DNA of 64,000 nt from Anthoceros angustus (lineage: Eukaryota > Streptophyta > Anthocerotopsida > Anthocerotales > Anthocerotaceae), in contig MU008191.1 in NCBI GenBank assembly GCA_010909165.1, positions 248,001 through 312,000 of the forward strand, in the 5' to 3' direction. Under the pieces are notes generated by a model. That model was not told the origin of the DNA and searched no databases. It saw only the letters and a program-made list of their open reading frames with translations. Below are positions 45,151 through 55,588 of this stretch, piece after piece; positions within the stretch are counted from its first letter, which is position 1, and the number at the start of each line of letters is the position of its first letter. Made by a program: the position numbers and the translations under genes.

Positions 45151-45660
45151 CAAGAATTAGAAGGGCTGCTTGCTACAGCAGAGACAACTGTGGGGAAAGG
45201 CCAACAAGCCAGCAAAAGGGCATGAGGTCTTCCCTAGTGATGAGGAAGAACTGATCACCAAACCCCATAAGCGAGGTCATCCCGTCAGTATAGTCCAGGG
45301 CCTATACTCTTCATATGATTCAAGGTACTTGCGCACCCATCGATCTACAGGATTTAAGTCAAACCCAAGGGCCACAGAAGAAAAAGGAGAAAGGAACAAC
45401 GAAGGGATTAGAAACCTCAAAGAAACAAGTCGAGGAGCAAAACTCACCCCTAGTAGTTAGAGATCCGTGCACCTGGGACATTCAACATTTAGAGACATTC
45501 GGCGTGGGCGCAGCTGGAAGTGCAAACCCTACAGATCTTATTCTCGGAGTTCACGACCCTCAACTACATCCTTTGAACGATGACACTATCATCCCGAGGT
45601 CAGAAAGACAACCTTCTGAAGACTTACATGAGACAGAGTAGTGCCAGTATTATGGGTTGT
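45151..45660 (+). pseudogene. C-terminal fragment related to the 49809 methylase-like gene
   Basis: The plus-strand reading has a VFPSDEEELITKPHKRGHP stretch in frames 45170-45460 and 45315-45641, matching VFPNNDEELNTKPHKRGHL at about 50190. Downstream DNA also matches (tatgattcaaggtacttgcg and the agaaaaaggagaaagga stretch). It is a non-functional 3' piece next to the satellite array. The product is not recognised beyond this. Confidence 0.4.
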
Positions 45661-46728
45661 GCATTTAGGGTTAGGGCGCGCACAAGTTTGCGCACCAAAA
45701 GGTAACCTTTTTTTTAGATATAAACTAGACCCTAAAATGGTTTAGGGTTTCAAGTCGTCCTTATTGCTCTATATTGTCATAATATATATTATTTGAAATC
45801 AACTACACCTACACAGGAGTAAAAACAACTAGGATGCTTCAGAACAGCCGATTTTGTTGCAGATTTTCAAGGGTGCAAATTGGGGTCTGCTCAAGTCCAT
45901 GTGCAAGAAAGGGTTACCAAAGAAACCCCTTTCTACCCAGACACTGTCACATCCTCAATATCCTCGTTGTACATCCCGTGTTCTATATCTTGATAGTTGC
46001 TAACCTCGAATAGTATATCTCCTTAATGTCCTCACTGTGGATCCCAAAACATCATAATTTTTGAAGAGGGTGAATGATTTCGAAGGGGGTTTTCCGTAAA
46101 TAATCTCTGAAGGGGGTTTTTGATGGGCCCTAAAACAGCGTTTTTAAGGCATTCCAGAAGAAAACATCTCCAAAAAAAAGGGTGTCACCCATTAAAGTTC
46201 CTACTTTCCATCCAGCAATGTTTTTGTCAAATGGTGGTTGCAAACTCGAACCTATGGGATTAATGCAAAGTAGGAACGGTAAGAAAGCCATTCCTGCCGG
46301 GAAGGGACGACTGTAAATTCAGTTTTGGGAGGAAAATGTGGTTTAGTAAGGACACAACAAAAGCCACGGACAGGGTATTTCCAAAACACAGTAACATCTG
46401 GAATCCAGACGTATAAAATTCACTCTGGGACCCCGGGACAAACCGTGATTTCAGTTTCACTCATCACCAAAGTTCAATCCTTCGTCATCACTTGGTCCAG
46501 CTTCTCCAGCATTGTCATCACTATCTTGGTACACTTTGACTCAGAGTATGAAGCCGCGCAACTCGCAGCTTATCCCTTATCGCTTTTTGTCCACCGCATA
46601 CACATGTTTCATGCTCAACACAAACCCCATGTCTGGGATGGTGTTTCATTCACAAACACCTCCTGTATGTTTTTTGGGTAATGGACCTTCTAGAAGTTGG
46701 CAACTTCTATATCTTGATAGGTGCTAAT
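45661..46728. other. Intergenic DNA with a third trace of the repeat gene
   Basis: No gene. At about 45930-46045 there is a short decayed copy of the 69-bp repeat (cccgtgttctatatcttgat and the following ctaacctcgaatagtata). Telomere-like taggg/ttaggg motifs near 45665 and 45735 are isolated and too few to be an array. Confidence 0.45.
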
Positions 46729-48110
46729 CTACGGATAGTATATATTCTCAATGTCCTCGTTGTAGACCCCGTGCTCTATATCTTTATAGTTGCTAACCTC
46801 CGGATAGTATACCCCCTCAATGTTCTCGCCGTAGATCCCGTCCTCTGTATCTTGATAGGTGCTAACCTCCGGATAGTATGTATCCTCAATGTCCTCGTTG
46901 TAGATCCCGTGCTCTCTATCTTGATAGTTGCTAACATTTGGATAGTATATCTCCTCAATGTCCTCGCTGTAGATCCCGACTTCTATATCTTGATAGGTGC
47001 TATCTTTTGAATAGTATATATCTTCAATGACCTCGTTGTAAATCCCGTGCTCTATATCTTGATAGTTACTAACCTCTGGATTGTATATCTCCTCAATGTC
47101 CTCGCTGTAGATCCCAACTTCTATATCTTGATAGGTGCTATCCTTCAAATAGCATATATCTTCAATTACCTCGTTGTAGATCCCGTGCTCTATATCTTGA
47201 TAGTTACTAACCTCTGGATAGTATATCTCCTCAATGTCCTCGCTGTAGATCCCGTGCTCTCTATCTTGATAGTTGCTAACATTTGGATAGTATATCTCCT
47301 CAATGTCCTCGCTGTAGATCCCGACTTCTATATCTTGATAGGTGCTATCTTTTGAATAGTATATATCTTCAATGACCTCGTTGTAAATCCCGTGCTCTAT
47401 ATCTTGATAGTTACTAACCTCTGGATTGTATATCTCCTCAATGTCCTCGCTGTAGATCCCAACTTCTATATCTTGATAGGTGCTATCCTTCAAATAGCAT
47501 ATATCTTCAATTACCTCGTTGTAGATCCCGTGCTCTATATCTTGATAGTTACTAACCTCTGGATAGTATATCTCCTCAATGTCCTCGCTGTAGATCCCGT
47601 CCTCTATATCTTGATAGGTGCTAACCTCTGGATAGTATATATACTCAATATCCTCATTGTAGATCCTGTGCTCTATATCTTGATAGTTGCTAACCTCCGA
47701 ATAGTATATCTCCTCAATGTTCTTGATGTACATCCCGACTTCTATATCTTGATAGGTACTAACCTCCGGATAGTATATATCCTCAATGTCCTTGTTGTAG
47801 ATCACGTGCGCTATATCTTGATAGTTGCTAACCTCCGGATAGTATATCTCCTCAATTTCCTCGTTGTAGATCCCGTCCTCTATATCTTGATAGGTGCTAA
47901 CCTCCGGATAGTATATATCCTCAATGTCCTCGTTGTAAATCACATGCTCTATATCCTGATAGTTGCTAACCTCCGGATAGTATATCTCCTCAATGTCCTC
48001 GCCGTAGATCCTGTCCTCTAGATCTTGATAGTTGGTAACCTCCGGACAATATATCTCTTCAATGTCCTCACCGTAGATAATGTTTTCTATATCTTGATAG
48101 ACGCTAGCCT
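46690..48110. repeat. 69-bp minisatellite with a 345-bp higher-order unit
   Basis: About twenty 69-bp units. A block of five units (345 bp) is repeated almost exactly: the segment starting at 47047 is the same as that starting at 47392. All spacings are multiples of 69. The opposite strand is also open for long stretches and would encode hydrophobic repeats; I treat that as a by-product. Confidence 0.9.
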
Positions 48111-48420
48111 CCAAATTTTCCTTTATTTTCTCGCTGTTGATCCCATCTTCTGCAACGTTTGCAGCTAGTGTTGAGTCGAATACGCACGCTTGCTCGTTGT
48201 GTTGATACGCAAGACTGTCTAGAAGTTCGAGAGGAACATAATCCATACAGCTGTCCGTTTGCACGTTGTGTTGATACGCAAGACATTCTGGAAGTTCAAG
48301 AGGAACATAGTCCATATAGCCGTCCACTTGCTCGTTGAGTGGCTCATCATATAACCCTAATTCTGCATAAGGATCTCCAAAGTGATTGTTCTCAACACGA
48401 TTGGCAAAACCACCACCCAT
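46729..48420 (-). CDS. Acidic protein made of about twenty 23-residue repeats
   Basis: 563 residues from the ATG at 48420 (MGGGFANRVENNHFGD); the frame is open upstream to 48483 but only from a non-ATG codon. A unique N-terminal part of about 100 residues contains its own duplication (MDYVPLEL...AYQHN twice). Then come about twenty tandem 23-residue units of consensus YQDIEHGIYNEDIEDIYYPE plus VSN or VST, often alternating N- and T-type. Charge is strongly negative. The protein stops where a Glu codon (GAG) of a unit has become TAG, so an ancestral protein was longer. No membrane helix or known domain is seen on this strand, and the family is not recognised. Uniform 69-bp periodicity without frame-breaking indels suggests the frame is or was selected, but no splice or expression evidence is visible. 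Confidence 0.55.
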   Translation of the reverse strand: MGGGFANRVENNHFGDPYAELGLYDEPLNEQVDGYMDYVPLELPECLAYQHNVQTDSCMDYVPLELLDSLAYQHNEQACVFDSTLAANVAEDGINSEKIKENLEASVYQDIENIIYGEDIEEIYCPEVTNYQDLEDRIYGEDIEEIYYPEVSNYQDIEHVIYNEDIEDIYYPEVSTYQDIEDGIYNEEIEEIYYPEVSNYQDIAHVIYNKDIEDIYYPEVSTYQDIEVGMYIKNIEEIYYSEVSNYQDIEHRIYNEDIEYIYYPEVSTYQDIEDGIYSEDIEEIYYPEVSNYQDIEHGIYNEVIEDICYLKDSTYQDIEVGIYSEDIEEIYNPEVSNYQDIEHGIYNEVIEDIYYSKDSTYQDIEVGIYSEDIEEIYYPNVSNYQDREHGIYSEDIEEIYYPEVSNYQDIEHGIYNEVIEDICYLKDSTYQDIEVGIYSEDIEEIYNPEVSNYQDIEHGIYNEVIEDIYYSKDSTYQDIEVGIYSEDIEEIYYPNVSNYQDREHGIYNEDIEDTYYPEVSTYQDTEDGIYGENIEGVYYPEVSNYKDIEHGVYNEDIENIYYP

Positions 48421-48789
48421 GGTTCTTCCACACTTGTCACATGCCAAGTGAAGGCGCTGCGGCAATATTATTGAGGTTTTCACGCCACAAAATATAAAAG
48501 AAGGTTTCTAAACCATATCAAAATTCTCCTTCTGCACAATGTGTAGTGAAATAAGAGAATTGCAAGATAGAAGACAAAGAGCTGTTTAGCACATGTGACA
48601 AGATGCAAGATAGCACTACTAAGCATATAGAATCAAACAAACCTCAAACACACCCCTAAGGACCTTTATAGTGGAGAGTAAGCAAGAACCTAACATTATA
48701 GGTAGAGCTAATATAGTACTCTACACATATAGTATTATGGTCTATATATAGGAGCATAGCCATAAGGGCCCTCATGTAGGACAATGAGG
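48421..48789. promoter_or_regulatory. Upstream region of the large repeat-protein gene (copy 2)
   Basis: The first 170 bp duplicate 44434-44600, with the same TATA-like element on the minus strand. Beyond about 48600 the sequence is AT-rich with frequent ctatata/tatatag motifs and leads into the fold-back element. Confidence 0.45.
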
Positions 48790-49055
48790 TACACTAATGA
48801 GGAAGCTAATATAGTAGGTACCTGAATGTGGTATAGTAATACCTTCTAGGTGGAAGGACTTTCTGCAGCAAAACAGGGTTACGGCCAAAATCCGGTATTT
48901 TTTTGGACGAAAATACGCTTTAGGGAAAGCATATGTTCGCCCCAAAAAATATCGGATTTTGCCGTAACCCCTTTTTGCTGAGAAATTCCTTCCACCTAGA
49001 ACGTATTACTATACCACATTCAGGTACCTACTATGTTAGCTTCCTCATTAGTGTA
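48790..49055. mobile_element. Fold-back (MITE-like) inverted repeat
   Basis: Left arm 48790-48905 and right arm about 48938-49055 are near-perfect reverse complements over about 115 bp each. The outer ends are tacactaatgagg and cctcattagtgta; inner arm landmarks are cctgaatgtggtatagtaat and aggtggaag. The loop of about 35 bp contains acgctttagggaaagcatat, itself a small palindrome. There is no coding capacity. It fits a MITE or fold-back element, and a transcript would form one long hairpin. Confidence 0.75.
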
Positions 49056-49808
49056 ACTCAAAAAATAGCGAATGCATTTTTTGAGGGTATTATGAAGTTG
49101 AAATCTTGTGTTCCAATTCGTAATGCCACACCCTGCGTGTTTATTTGGTCACATTGTGTCGCATCCATATGTGAGCACCGCGACATAAAAGGGGTGATGA
49201 CGATCACAACCATCAGTTTCATGTATTTTCTGCATGTCCGCCCATCATCCCCTTCATTCGATTCATGTTTTCTTTGGAAATCGGAAGAGGGGCAGCAAAG
49301 GAGGTAGATCAAGACATGCAGCCTCGGATTCGGAAATAGCCATACGAGATCCAAACATGAGTATCAAGCTAATGCATGTTACCAACTGGTGAGTTTTCCA
49401 AGGTACGACTCATGGAGAAGTGGGCGAACATATCATGTTATCTGCTTTTGAGAAGGTTATAATTCAAAGCAAACTCACCGTGAGCGGCATGAAGATATGA
49501 ATAATTAAGGCCAAGAAATTGAATGTGATCCAAATTACTTTCTGTTCAGGTTTACGTTGCAATTAGTTGGCTGAAGTCGAACGAGAGTACCCGGAGTACT
49601 CTACAATAGAAGACATTGCAAAGTTTCACAAACCACTAAAGAAACGAGAGCTATTACTACCTTGTTACTAATCCGATGGTCTAGGTTTTTGATGCATTAG
49701 AAAACCTTTTCTTGGACTATGTGCCATATGTTTTTTTTCAAAAAAAGTAAAATATTTTTACCTTTTTACCACGAAGATGTTTATATCATGGTCTAGTAGA
49801 AAGACAAC
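49056..49808. other. Intergenic DNA
   Basis: No gene is supported. A 124-codon plus-strand frame (48933-49307) overlaps the fold-back arm and has no recognisable domain. Confidence 0.4.
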
Positions 49809-50282
49809 TTGGTTGCGGACATAGGACTTTTCGAAAACTGCAAGTCCAGGACAGTAGACTATGATGTCCACTCTAGTGTAAAAGGCATTTGGAAGTGCAT
49901 TGCGATATGCAACGTTGCGGTCGATGAGATTGGAGCCATACCCGCTTTTACCAAATACATTGTCATCGTCAAAAAACTACTAAATGTCTCTAACGATGGT
50001 CACGTGGTTAGTCCAAATGGGCTAATGGTTCTACTGATTGACCCCTTTACGGAAAGAGGGGAGTGGGTGATAGATGGATGCTCAAGAAGTGGCCGTGGGA
50101 TACTCTTAGCATTGCTAGAAGGGCGCAATTGCATCGCCATCAACCAAGAGCAAAGGAGCACCATTTTCATCATACAACGGATAACAAGGAATGAGGTCTT
50201 TCCCAATAATGACGAAGAGCTGAACACAAAACCACACAAACGAGGTCATTTGGTTTTTTTCGCCAGAGAGATGGTAGAATGA
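49809..50282 (+). pseudogene. DNA methylase-like (N4/N6 type) fragment
   Basis: The frame has LMVLLIDPFTERGEWVIDGC followed by SRSGRGILLALLEGRNCIAI. This is the shape of the SAM-binding motif region of bacterial-type N6_N4 methylases, where the usual form is D-x-C/F-x-G-x-G-x-x-x-x-A-x-x-x-x-G-R-x. Here the Gly-rich motif has become CSRSGRG. The frame has no ATG at its start and no catalytic DPPY/SPPY motif. It ends with the FPNNDEELNTKPHKRGH tail shared with 45200-45260. Likely a relic of a mobile or captured gene; domain assignment is by pattern only. Confidence 0.4.
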
Positions 50283-51895
50283 AGGTCAGTAAAGCCCAAG
50301 GCCTCTACATCGCATATGATTCAAGGCACTTGCGCCCCTATTGACCTTCAAGATTTTAGTCAAACACAAAGAACGCAAAAGAAAAAGGAGAAAGGATCCA
50401 CAAAGAAAAAATTACAAAGGATACTACACATTCTCAAACCCTAAGCCATTTTAGAGTTCTAGAATGGATCCCTAAAATGATGATCCTTTCTCACATGTGG
50501 AGCCTTTCTCCTTTGTGGATCATTTAACCTTAGTACTCTACACATGTAGCACAAACATCCTACTTAAGAAGAAGAAGAAGAAGAATTTTATTTAAGTCCA
50601 CTAAGGACGGATTTCCGTCATGGGACTTGGTACTTGACAACTTGTACCATGGTGTGCCTAAGCTACTTGCACCAAGGGCATCCACTCCCTTTAGGCACCC
50701 CATCTAAGTACCGATCTAAACTCAGGATGCTTAATGGCGTTCTTATAAATGTGTGTCCATTTGGCCTAAGCCATTTATTTGGACACGCATAAAGAGCATA
50801 GCTCTAAAGACCTTTACATAAGGGGACGAGCTACACTAATCAAGAACTTAATATGGTAAATCTAGTACACCACTCTACAAATATAATATCATGTGTGAAG
50901 GTACTCTGTCGTGTAGCCTGGGGGGGGCAAGACGGCTGACAGAAGACTCCTAGGGAGTCAAGGGCATGCAAGAACCTGGACATCAATTAACATATAGTAT
51001 CATAAAGTTACTCCACTATAAACCTAAATCGTACTTTATTACAACATTACCAACACTTCACTACAATGAAGGAAAACCACATAGCATATCTAGGGCTCCA
51101 TGCGATAAAGGATACGACTATGTTTGTGAGAGCTAAGGCTACATTTGTGGGAGCCAAGGCTGCATTTGTTGGAGCCAAGGCTGCATTTGTGGGAGCCAAG
51201 GCTGTATTTATGGAAGCGTTGCTGGTTTTCCAAGAGTCAATGGGAACGTGATCGGTTCTTTCTACGAATGTCCCTCCTAAGTAACTTCACATGATTCTAA
51301 AATATTATATTATTAAAAATATTCATTAAATAATGGGGTTCTAAAATTTTTTGAAAGGTTTATTAGGTCATAGGGTTCTAAAAGGTTTTGAAAGGTTCAT
51401 TAGGTAATTGGGTTCTAATAATTTCATTAGGTAATAGGGTTCTAATAGGTTTATGAAAAATATGGGAACATACATTTACTTTAGTCATGTCGTCGCCCAA
51501 TATAACAGAATTGAAGCAAATTGCGCAAACCTAGCAGGTTTTTTAGTGTTCATGGTGCTTCTTCGAGGAAAACTTTGAGATGCTTGTGGATTAGAAGATA
51601 GCAAAACATCAAGTGTTGGTGCAAACTTCAAACAGGTGATTCTCTGAATGACTTTTTAGACCTTTTTCTATGTGCAATACTAGAAAACTTTGAGATGGAT
51701 GTGGATTAAAATATTGCATAATATGAGGTATTTGTGGGTTTGTAAATTGTGCGCGTGTGTCTATCACATATAAAAATAGTGAGAGAACATCTTCTCAAAT
51801 AGATTTATTTCTTACCACAAATGAAAATATTCAATTATTGTTTAAAAACTTTTTGTGGTCATCCTTTACATTCTACATTCCATGTTGAAAAGTTT
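50283..51895. other. AT-rich intergenic DNA with short tandem repeats
   Basis: No gene is supported. At 51118-51225 there are four 21-bp units (gctgcatttgtgggagccaa core) encoding AKAAFVG heptads in a 61-codon frame from the ATG at 51066. At 51335-51450 a ~40-bp unit with tagggttctaa and tcattaggta repeats three times. A microsatellite run agaagaagaagaag lies at about 50567. Confidence 0.5.
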
Positions 51896-54333
51896 CTACA
51901 ATGATATAGACAAACATTGTTGGAGTTTAGGTCCAAACAAAGCTCCAGCGCAACGTTGTACCAAAGGTGTGAGTGTACTAGTAGGACTGATAGGTGGATA
52001 GTGTGAAGTGATTGCATAGGCGGGTTGGGCAGCAGTGCCAAATGTGAGGAACTGGTGGAATGTGGTGCCGTTAAGATACAAGTCCCGCACGGATTGGATT
52101 GTGGCAGTCTCGTCAAGAGTGGAGTCACCTGGAAACCATGGAGTCACCTCTGGTCGCCGAGCTGCAATGAACACATTGCTTTCTGACAATATTTTGGCGT
52201 GCACTCTGGCCCCTAAAGCATAGTAGCCCCAGTTTGTGTAGAGATTGTTGATAACATGACAATATCCCCACCTGTAGTGTAGTCTGTTCTGATTAGGTGA
52301 TGTTCAATCCAACACAAGGAAGAAACATTGAACACATAAAGAAACAATCTGGTTGGCTTGGATTGATAATAGTAGAAGACTTTCATGATACAAGCTGAGG
52401 AACATTCATACCCTTTAGGATTGCATACAACAAGATGGGCAAGATGTGCAAGATGTTGGGTGGCCATTGTGATTTTCTAATGATATGGGGTGCTTGTGTG
52501 GATTGGTTAAAGGAAGGAAGGAAGGAAGGAGGTGGTACCTGCAGTGGGGCATGCGTTGCATGGAGTCCTTGAACCAGTTTCGGAAGACGGTGACGCGCAT
52601 GTTCTGGTCCTCGGTGTCGGCGTCGGATGCCCCCAGGAGCATGTTGAAATTGGGGTTGGAGAGCCAGCAGTTGGAGATGGTGACGTCGGTGGAGCCTTGC
52701 AAGACGCTGACGAGCCCGAGCTTGGCGTCGAAGGAGGTGATGTGATCCACCCAGATTCTGGAGGAGCCCGAGAAGATGTGCACGGTGTCGCTCTCGCCCA
52801 CAGAGTTCACCTGCAGGTTGTGCAGGATGACGTTGGAGACGCCGCCCAGCACCATGTTACGGCCTGTGATGGTGATGTTGTGGCCGCGCCCGTCAATGGT
52901 GGTGGCGCTGCGGAGCCACAGCATGTCCTGCAACACGATCACCATGTCCCCGGAGAAGGTGATCCACACGCCCCCATTGCTGTGCCCCCCCTGGTTCACG
53001 CCGTAGCGCAGGGTGCCGGGAGCCGGGTTCTTTGGGTCGTCGCTGGGGCTGGTGACCACGTAACTCTGCCCGCCAGCTCCGCCTGACACGCCCGCTGCGA
53101 AGCCGAAGGAGCAGGTCCCCAGAGCCTTCCCGGCCCCGCAGCTGGAGAATTGGCATTTGGTGCCGTCGGCCGAGCAGATGTTGCTGTTGCTGTCCCCGTT
53201 GGCTCCTCGGGTTTCCACAGCTGGGTCCGGGACAGCAGGCAGCAGGAGCAGGTCAGGTCCGTGCACATGTCATGGCTGCTTTGCTAGCTTCATGGTGATT
53301 GTTGCTGCTTCAAGGGTTGCACTGTTCCATGCAGGGGAGGGCGTTGTGTCATGGCATGGTATGGATGAATGGCATGCTTGATGGTGGCCTGTGGCCTGCT
53401 GTTGTTGCAGCATTTCTGCTGCTGAATTGGTGTTTTTTGAAGCTTACGCTTGTCTGGAGTACTGCCTCCTCCGCTGCCTGCTCCACTGTTGCCGGTGTTG
53501 GGATTGCCTTCAAGAAGTGGGCTCAAGGTTGCCACTGCATCCTCGATGTGGCCCATGGCTTTCTTGGTCAGAAACAGCTGTGCCCTTCCTAATTTGACCT
53601 AGAGCTCCGGTGCATGCAAAAACCACAAGTCATCAATCTGGATTTCAAATATATTTTTGCGCATGCTTTGTGCATGGTGCTTCTGCTGGCTTGTTGCCCT
53701 GTCCCCACATTTGTCTCTGCTGCAGCAAGCAGCCCTTTCTGATTCTTGAAAGGCTGCTGTTTCTGCAGTATTGGTGTGGAAGGGATGGGCTGAAGGGATG
53801 ATGATGTTGCCTGTGGCAGGATGCTTGCTCTCAAGTCCCCGCCATGCATGCATGCCACAGAAAACCTATGCAGGCTGCCTTACAGTGCTGAGACCAAGCG
53901 CGGAGTTGCAGTCTGCCAAGATCTTCTTGGCTCCATCAAGCTGCCCCAAGGCGTTCTTGATGTCATTCTCCAGCAGGTACGTCTCCACCCACGTCAGGGA
54001 CCCGACAGCCCCGTTGATTTGGGATTTGCAGCTTCCGACCGTGACCCGGACAGCACCAGCCCGCTGCAGAAACTGCTGGGCCTTCTCCAAGCTTGCCACA
54101 ACCTCTTGCTGCGTCGAGTCGGGGATGGGGTCGTCATCCTTGACGTCCAGTTTCTGGGTGTGTTCGGTCCAGCTTGGCATGAAGGGACCGTAGACGTACC
54201 CATCGTGTGCCACAGCAGGAGCCAAGCGGCAGCAGCCTAGAAGTGCCAGCAGGAACGCCATCTCCAGCAGCGGGAGCCATCTCCGGTCCACTCTCCTTCT
54301 CGGGGGACAGGCTTCCGAGCCCATTTCGACCAT
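51896..54333 (-). CDS. Pectate lyase with N-terminal helical extension, secreted
   Basis: Four exons with matching phases: 54333-53884, 53577-53448, 53220-52539, 52271-51896; 545 residues. A signal peptide is visible (LPLLEMAFLLALLGCC then RLAPAVA), with an alternative start at Met 25 (54261). Residues about 50-180 form an alpha-helical, Ala/Gln-rich region (ASLEKAQQFLQRAGAVRVTV, ENDIKNALGQLDGAKKILAD) and a Gly/Ser linker. The PL1 beta-helix then follows, with GTLRYGV, TTIDGRGHNITITG, SSRIWVDHITSFD, VTISNCW and FRNWFKDSMQRMPHCR; the RMPHCR block holds the catalytic Arg region. It cleaves de-esterified homogalacturonan by beta-elimination in the wall and needs calcium. The N-terminal region is not the short form of typical plant PLLs; it may be a pro-region or an inhibitor-like bundle, which is inference. 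Confidence 0.85.
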
Positions 54334-54892
54334 ACAACGACCTCGACTTCGACTAAAGGCTCAGATGACCTGGTAGGCAGGCCGGTGGCTGGGAGCACGC
54401 GTCACAGCACATGAAGAAGCAGGAGCATTTCCTCCAGGATTTATTGGCCCTGCCATTGCGGCCTCACGCCGAGCGACGACTTCCACAGGGGCCTCTCGCA
54501 AATCTGCTCCAGGCGGCACGAGGGGCGGTATAGGCGAAGGGTCATGGCAGTTAAAGGGCCCAATGCCGCTTGAAGCAGTTACTGGTTGGGGAAACTGCAG
54601 GTCGGTCTGCCTGTTTGGGGGGAAAGAAGGTGAAGTGGGACCAACCGTTCTTTCAGATCAAAGGAACTACATTCCTGGTTGTCGCGGCTTTTAGCTTCGT
54701 CCTTTCAGAGCTGGGTTTTAGTGTGGCCACTGGAGGACCATGGGTGATGCTGCCGCACCCAATATCCTTCCCATGTGCTCCAGGCCTGCTCCTGGAAGCT
54801 TGCTCGAAAGGAGCAACCGACCTTTACAGTTCATATCTTGCGGAAGCAAGTTTGTGCGGTGACAAGTTGGGCTGCTATAGGAGAAGAGGAAA
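54334..54892. promoter_or_regulatory. Divergent intergenic region, pectate lyase / 54893 gene
   Basis: About 560 bp between divergent start codons holds both promoters. No clear TATA is seen. A plus-strand open frame from 54570 lacks similarity and is probably leader sequence. Confidence 0.4.
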
Positions 54893-55588
54893 ATGTTCGG
54901 GGGTGATGAGCTTGAGGACTCTTCCGAGTGGCACAGCAGAGGTGACGGTGCCAGCAGGCGTGATGGGGGAAGCACTGCTGCGCAGTCTCTTTTCAGCAAC
55001 ATCATCTATCCCATCGACCCAGAGGACTTTAGACACACGACCTTCTACACCTTCACCAGGGCCTCCCACCACAAGATGGTGCAATGTATCCGAGACAAGC
55101 ACTACCCAACAGCGGAGGAGATCCAGGAAGTGCTGGACCCCATCACCATGGCCAAGTGGCTCACAGAGGAGGGCAAGAAGTACAAGGATGCGGATACCTG
55201 CCACACAGGCACCTGGAGGCGGTTGCAGAATCTCTTCAATGCTCGTGTGGACAAGGACAATAACGAGTTGCTGACTTTCAAGTATAATCCAGCCCCAGTG
55301 CTCCTGGTGCCCCACGTCCATCAGTGGCCGGAGATTGTGCAGAAGTATCACATCGACGAGACCAACACACATTTCCCATGGAAGGCCACCTACGAGAGGT
55401 TGAAGCAGGTGTGGCACACCCAGCCCAGCAAGCACGGGCTGCCCATCGGATTTGTGCACCACTACATCACCAATTGCATTTGCTCCGTCACCGCGATCGA
55501 CTCTGGCAAGCACATCATGTCGCTGAGGGGACACGTTGAACGAAGGGCCACCTTTCATGCCACTGTTGACTTCGCCTTCAAATTTTGA
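54893..55588 (+). CDS. Unrecognised single-exon protein of 231 residues
   Basis: Clean frame from the ATG at 54893 to the TGA at 55588 with codon use like that of the neighbouring genes. The first 35 residues are polar and Gly/Ser-rich; the rest looks like a folded globular domain rich in Trp, His and Tyr (DPEDFRHTTFYTFTRASHHK, MAKWLTEEGKKYKDADTCHT, FPWKATYERLKQVWHT, PIGFVHHYITNCICSV). No signal peptide or membrane helix is seen. I do not recognise the family. A domesticated transposon-derived domain is one possibility, without direct support. Confidence 0.6.
   Translation: MFGGDELEDSSEWHSRGDGASRRDGGSTAAQSLFSNIIYPIDPEDFRHTTFYTFTRASHHKMVQCIRDKHYPTAEEIQEVLDPITMAKWLTEEGKKYKDADTCHTGTWRRLQNLFNARVDKDNNELLTFKYNPAPVLLVPHVHQWPEIVQKYHIDETNTHFPWKATYERLKQVWHTQPSKHGLPIGFVHHYITNCICSVTAIDSGKHIMSLRGHVERRATFHATVDFAFKF

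Noticed and set aside
45660-45745. Telomere-like TTTAGGG motifs
   Set aside because: Only isolated motifs, no tandem run.
46241-46260. gcaaactcgaacctatggga as a tRNA T-arm
   Set aside because: No matching acceptor stem or anticodon arm can be drawn around it.
46681-48021. Plus-strand hydrophobic repeat proteins over the 69-bp array
   Set aside because: They have no leader or unique region and arise as the antisense of the better-supported minus-strand gene.
52532-53086. Plus-strand frame opposite the pectate lyase exon
   Set aside because: Repetitive Val/Gly/Asp antisense of a conserved PL1 domain.
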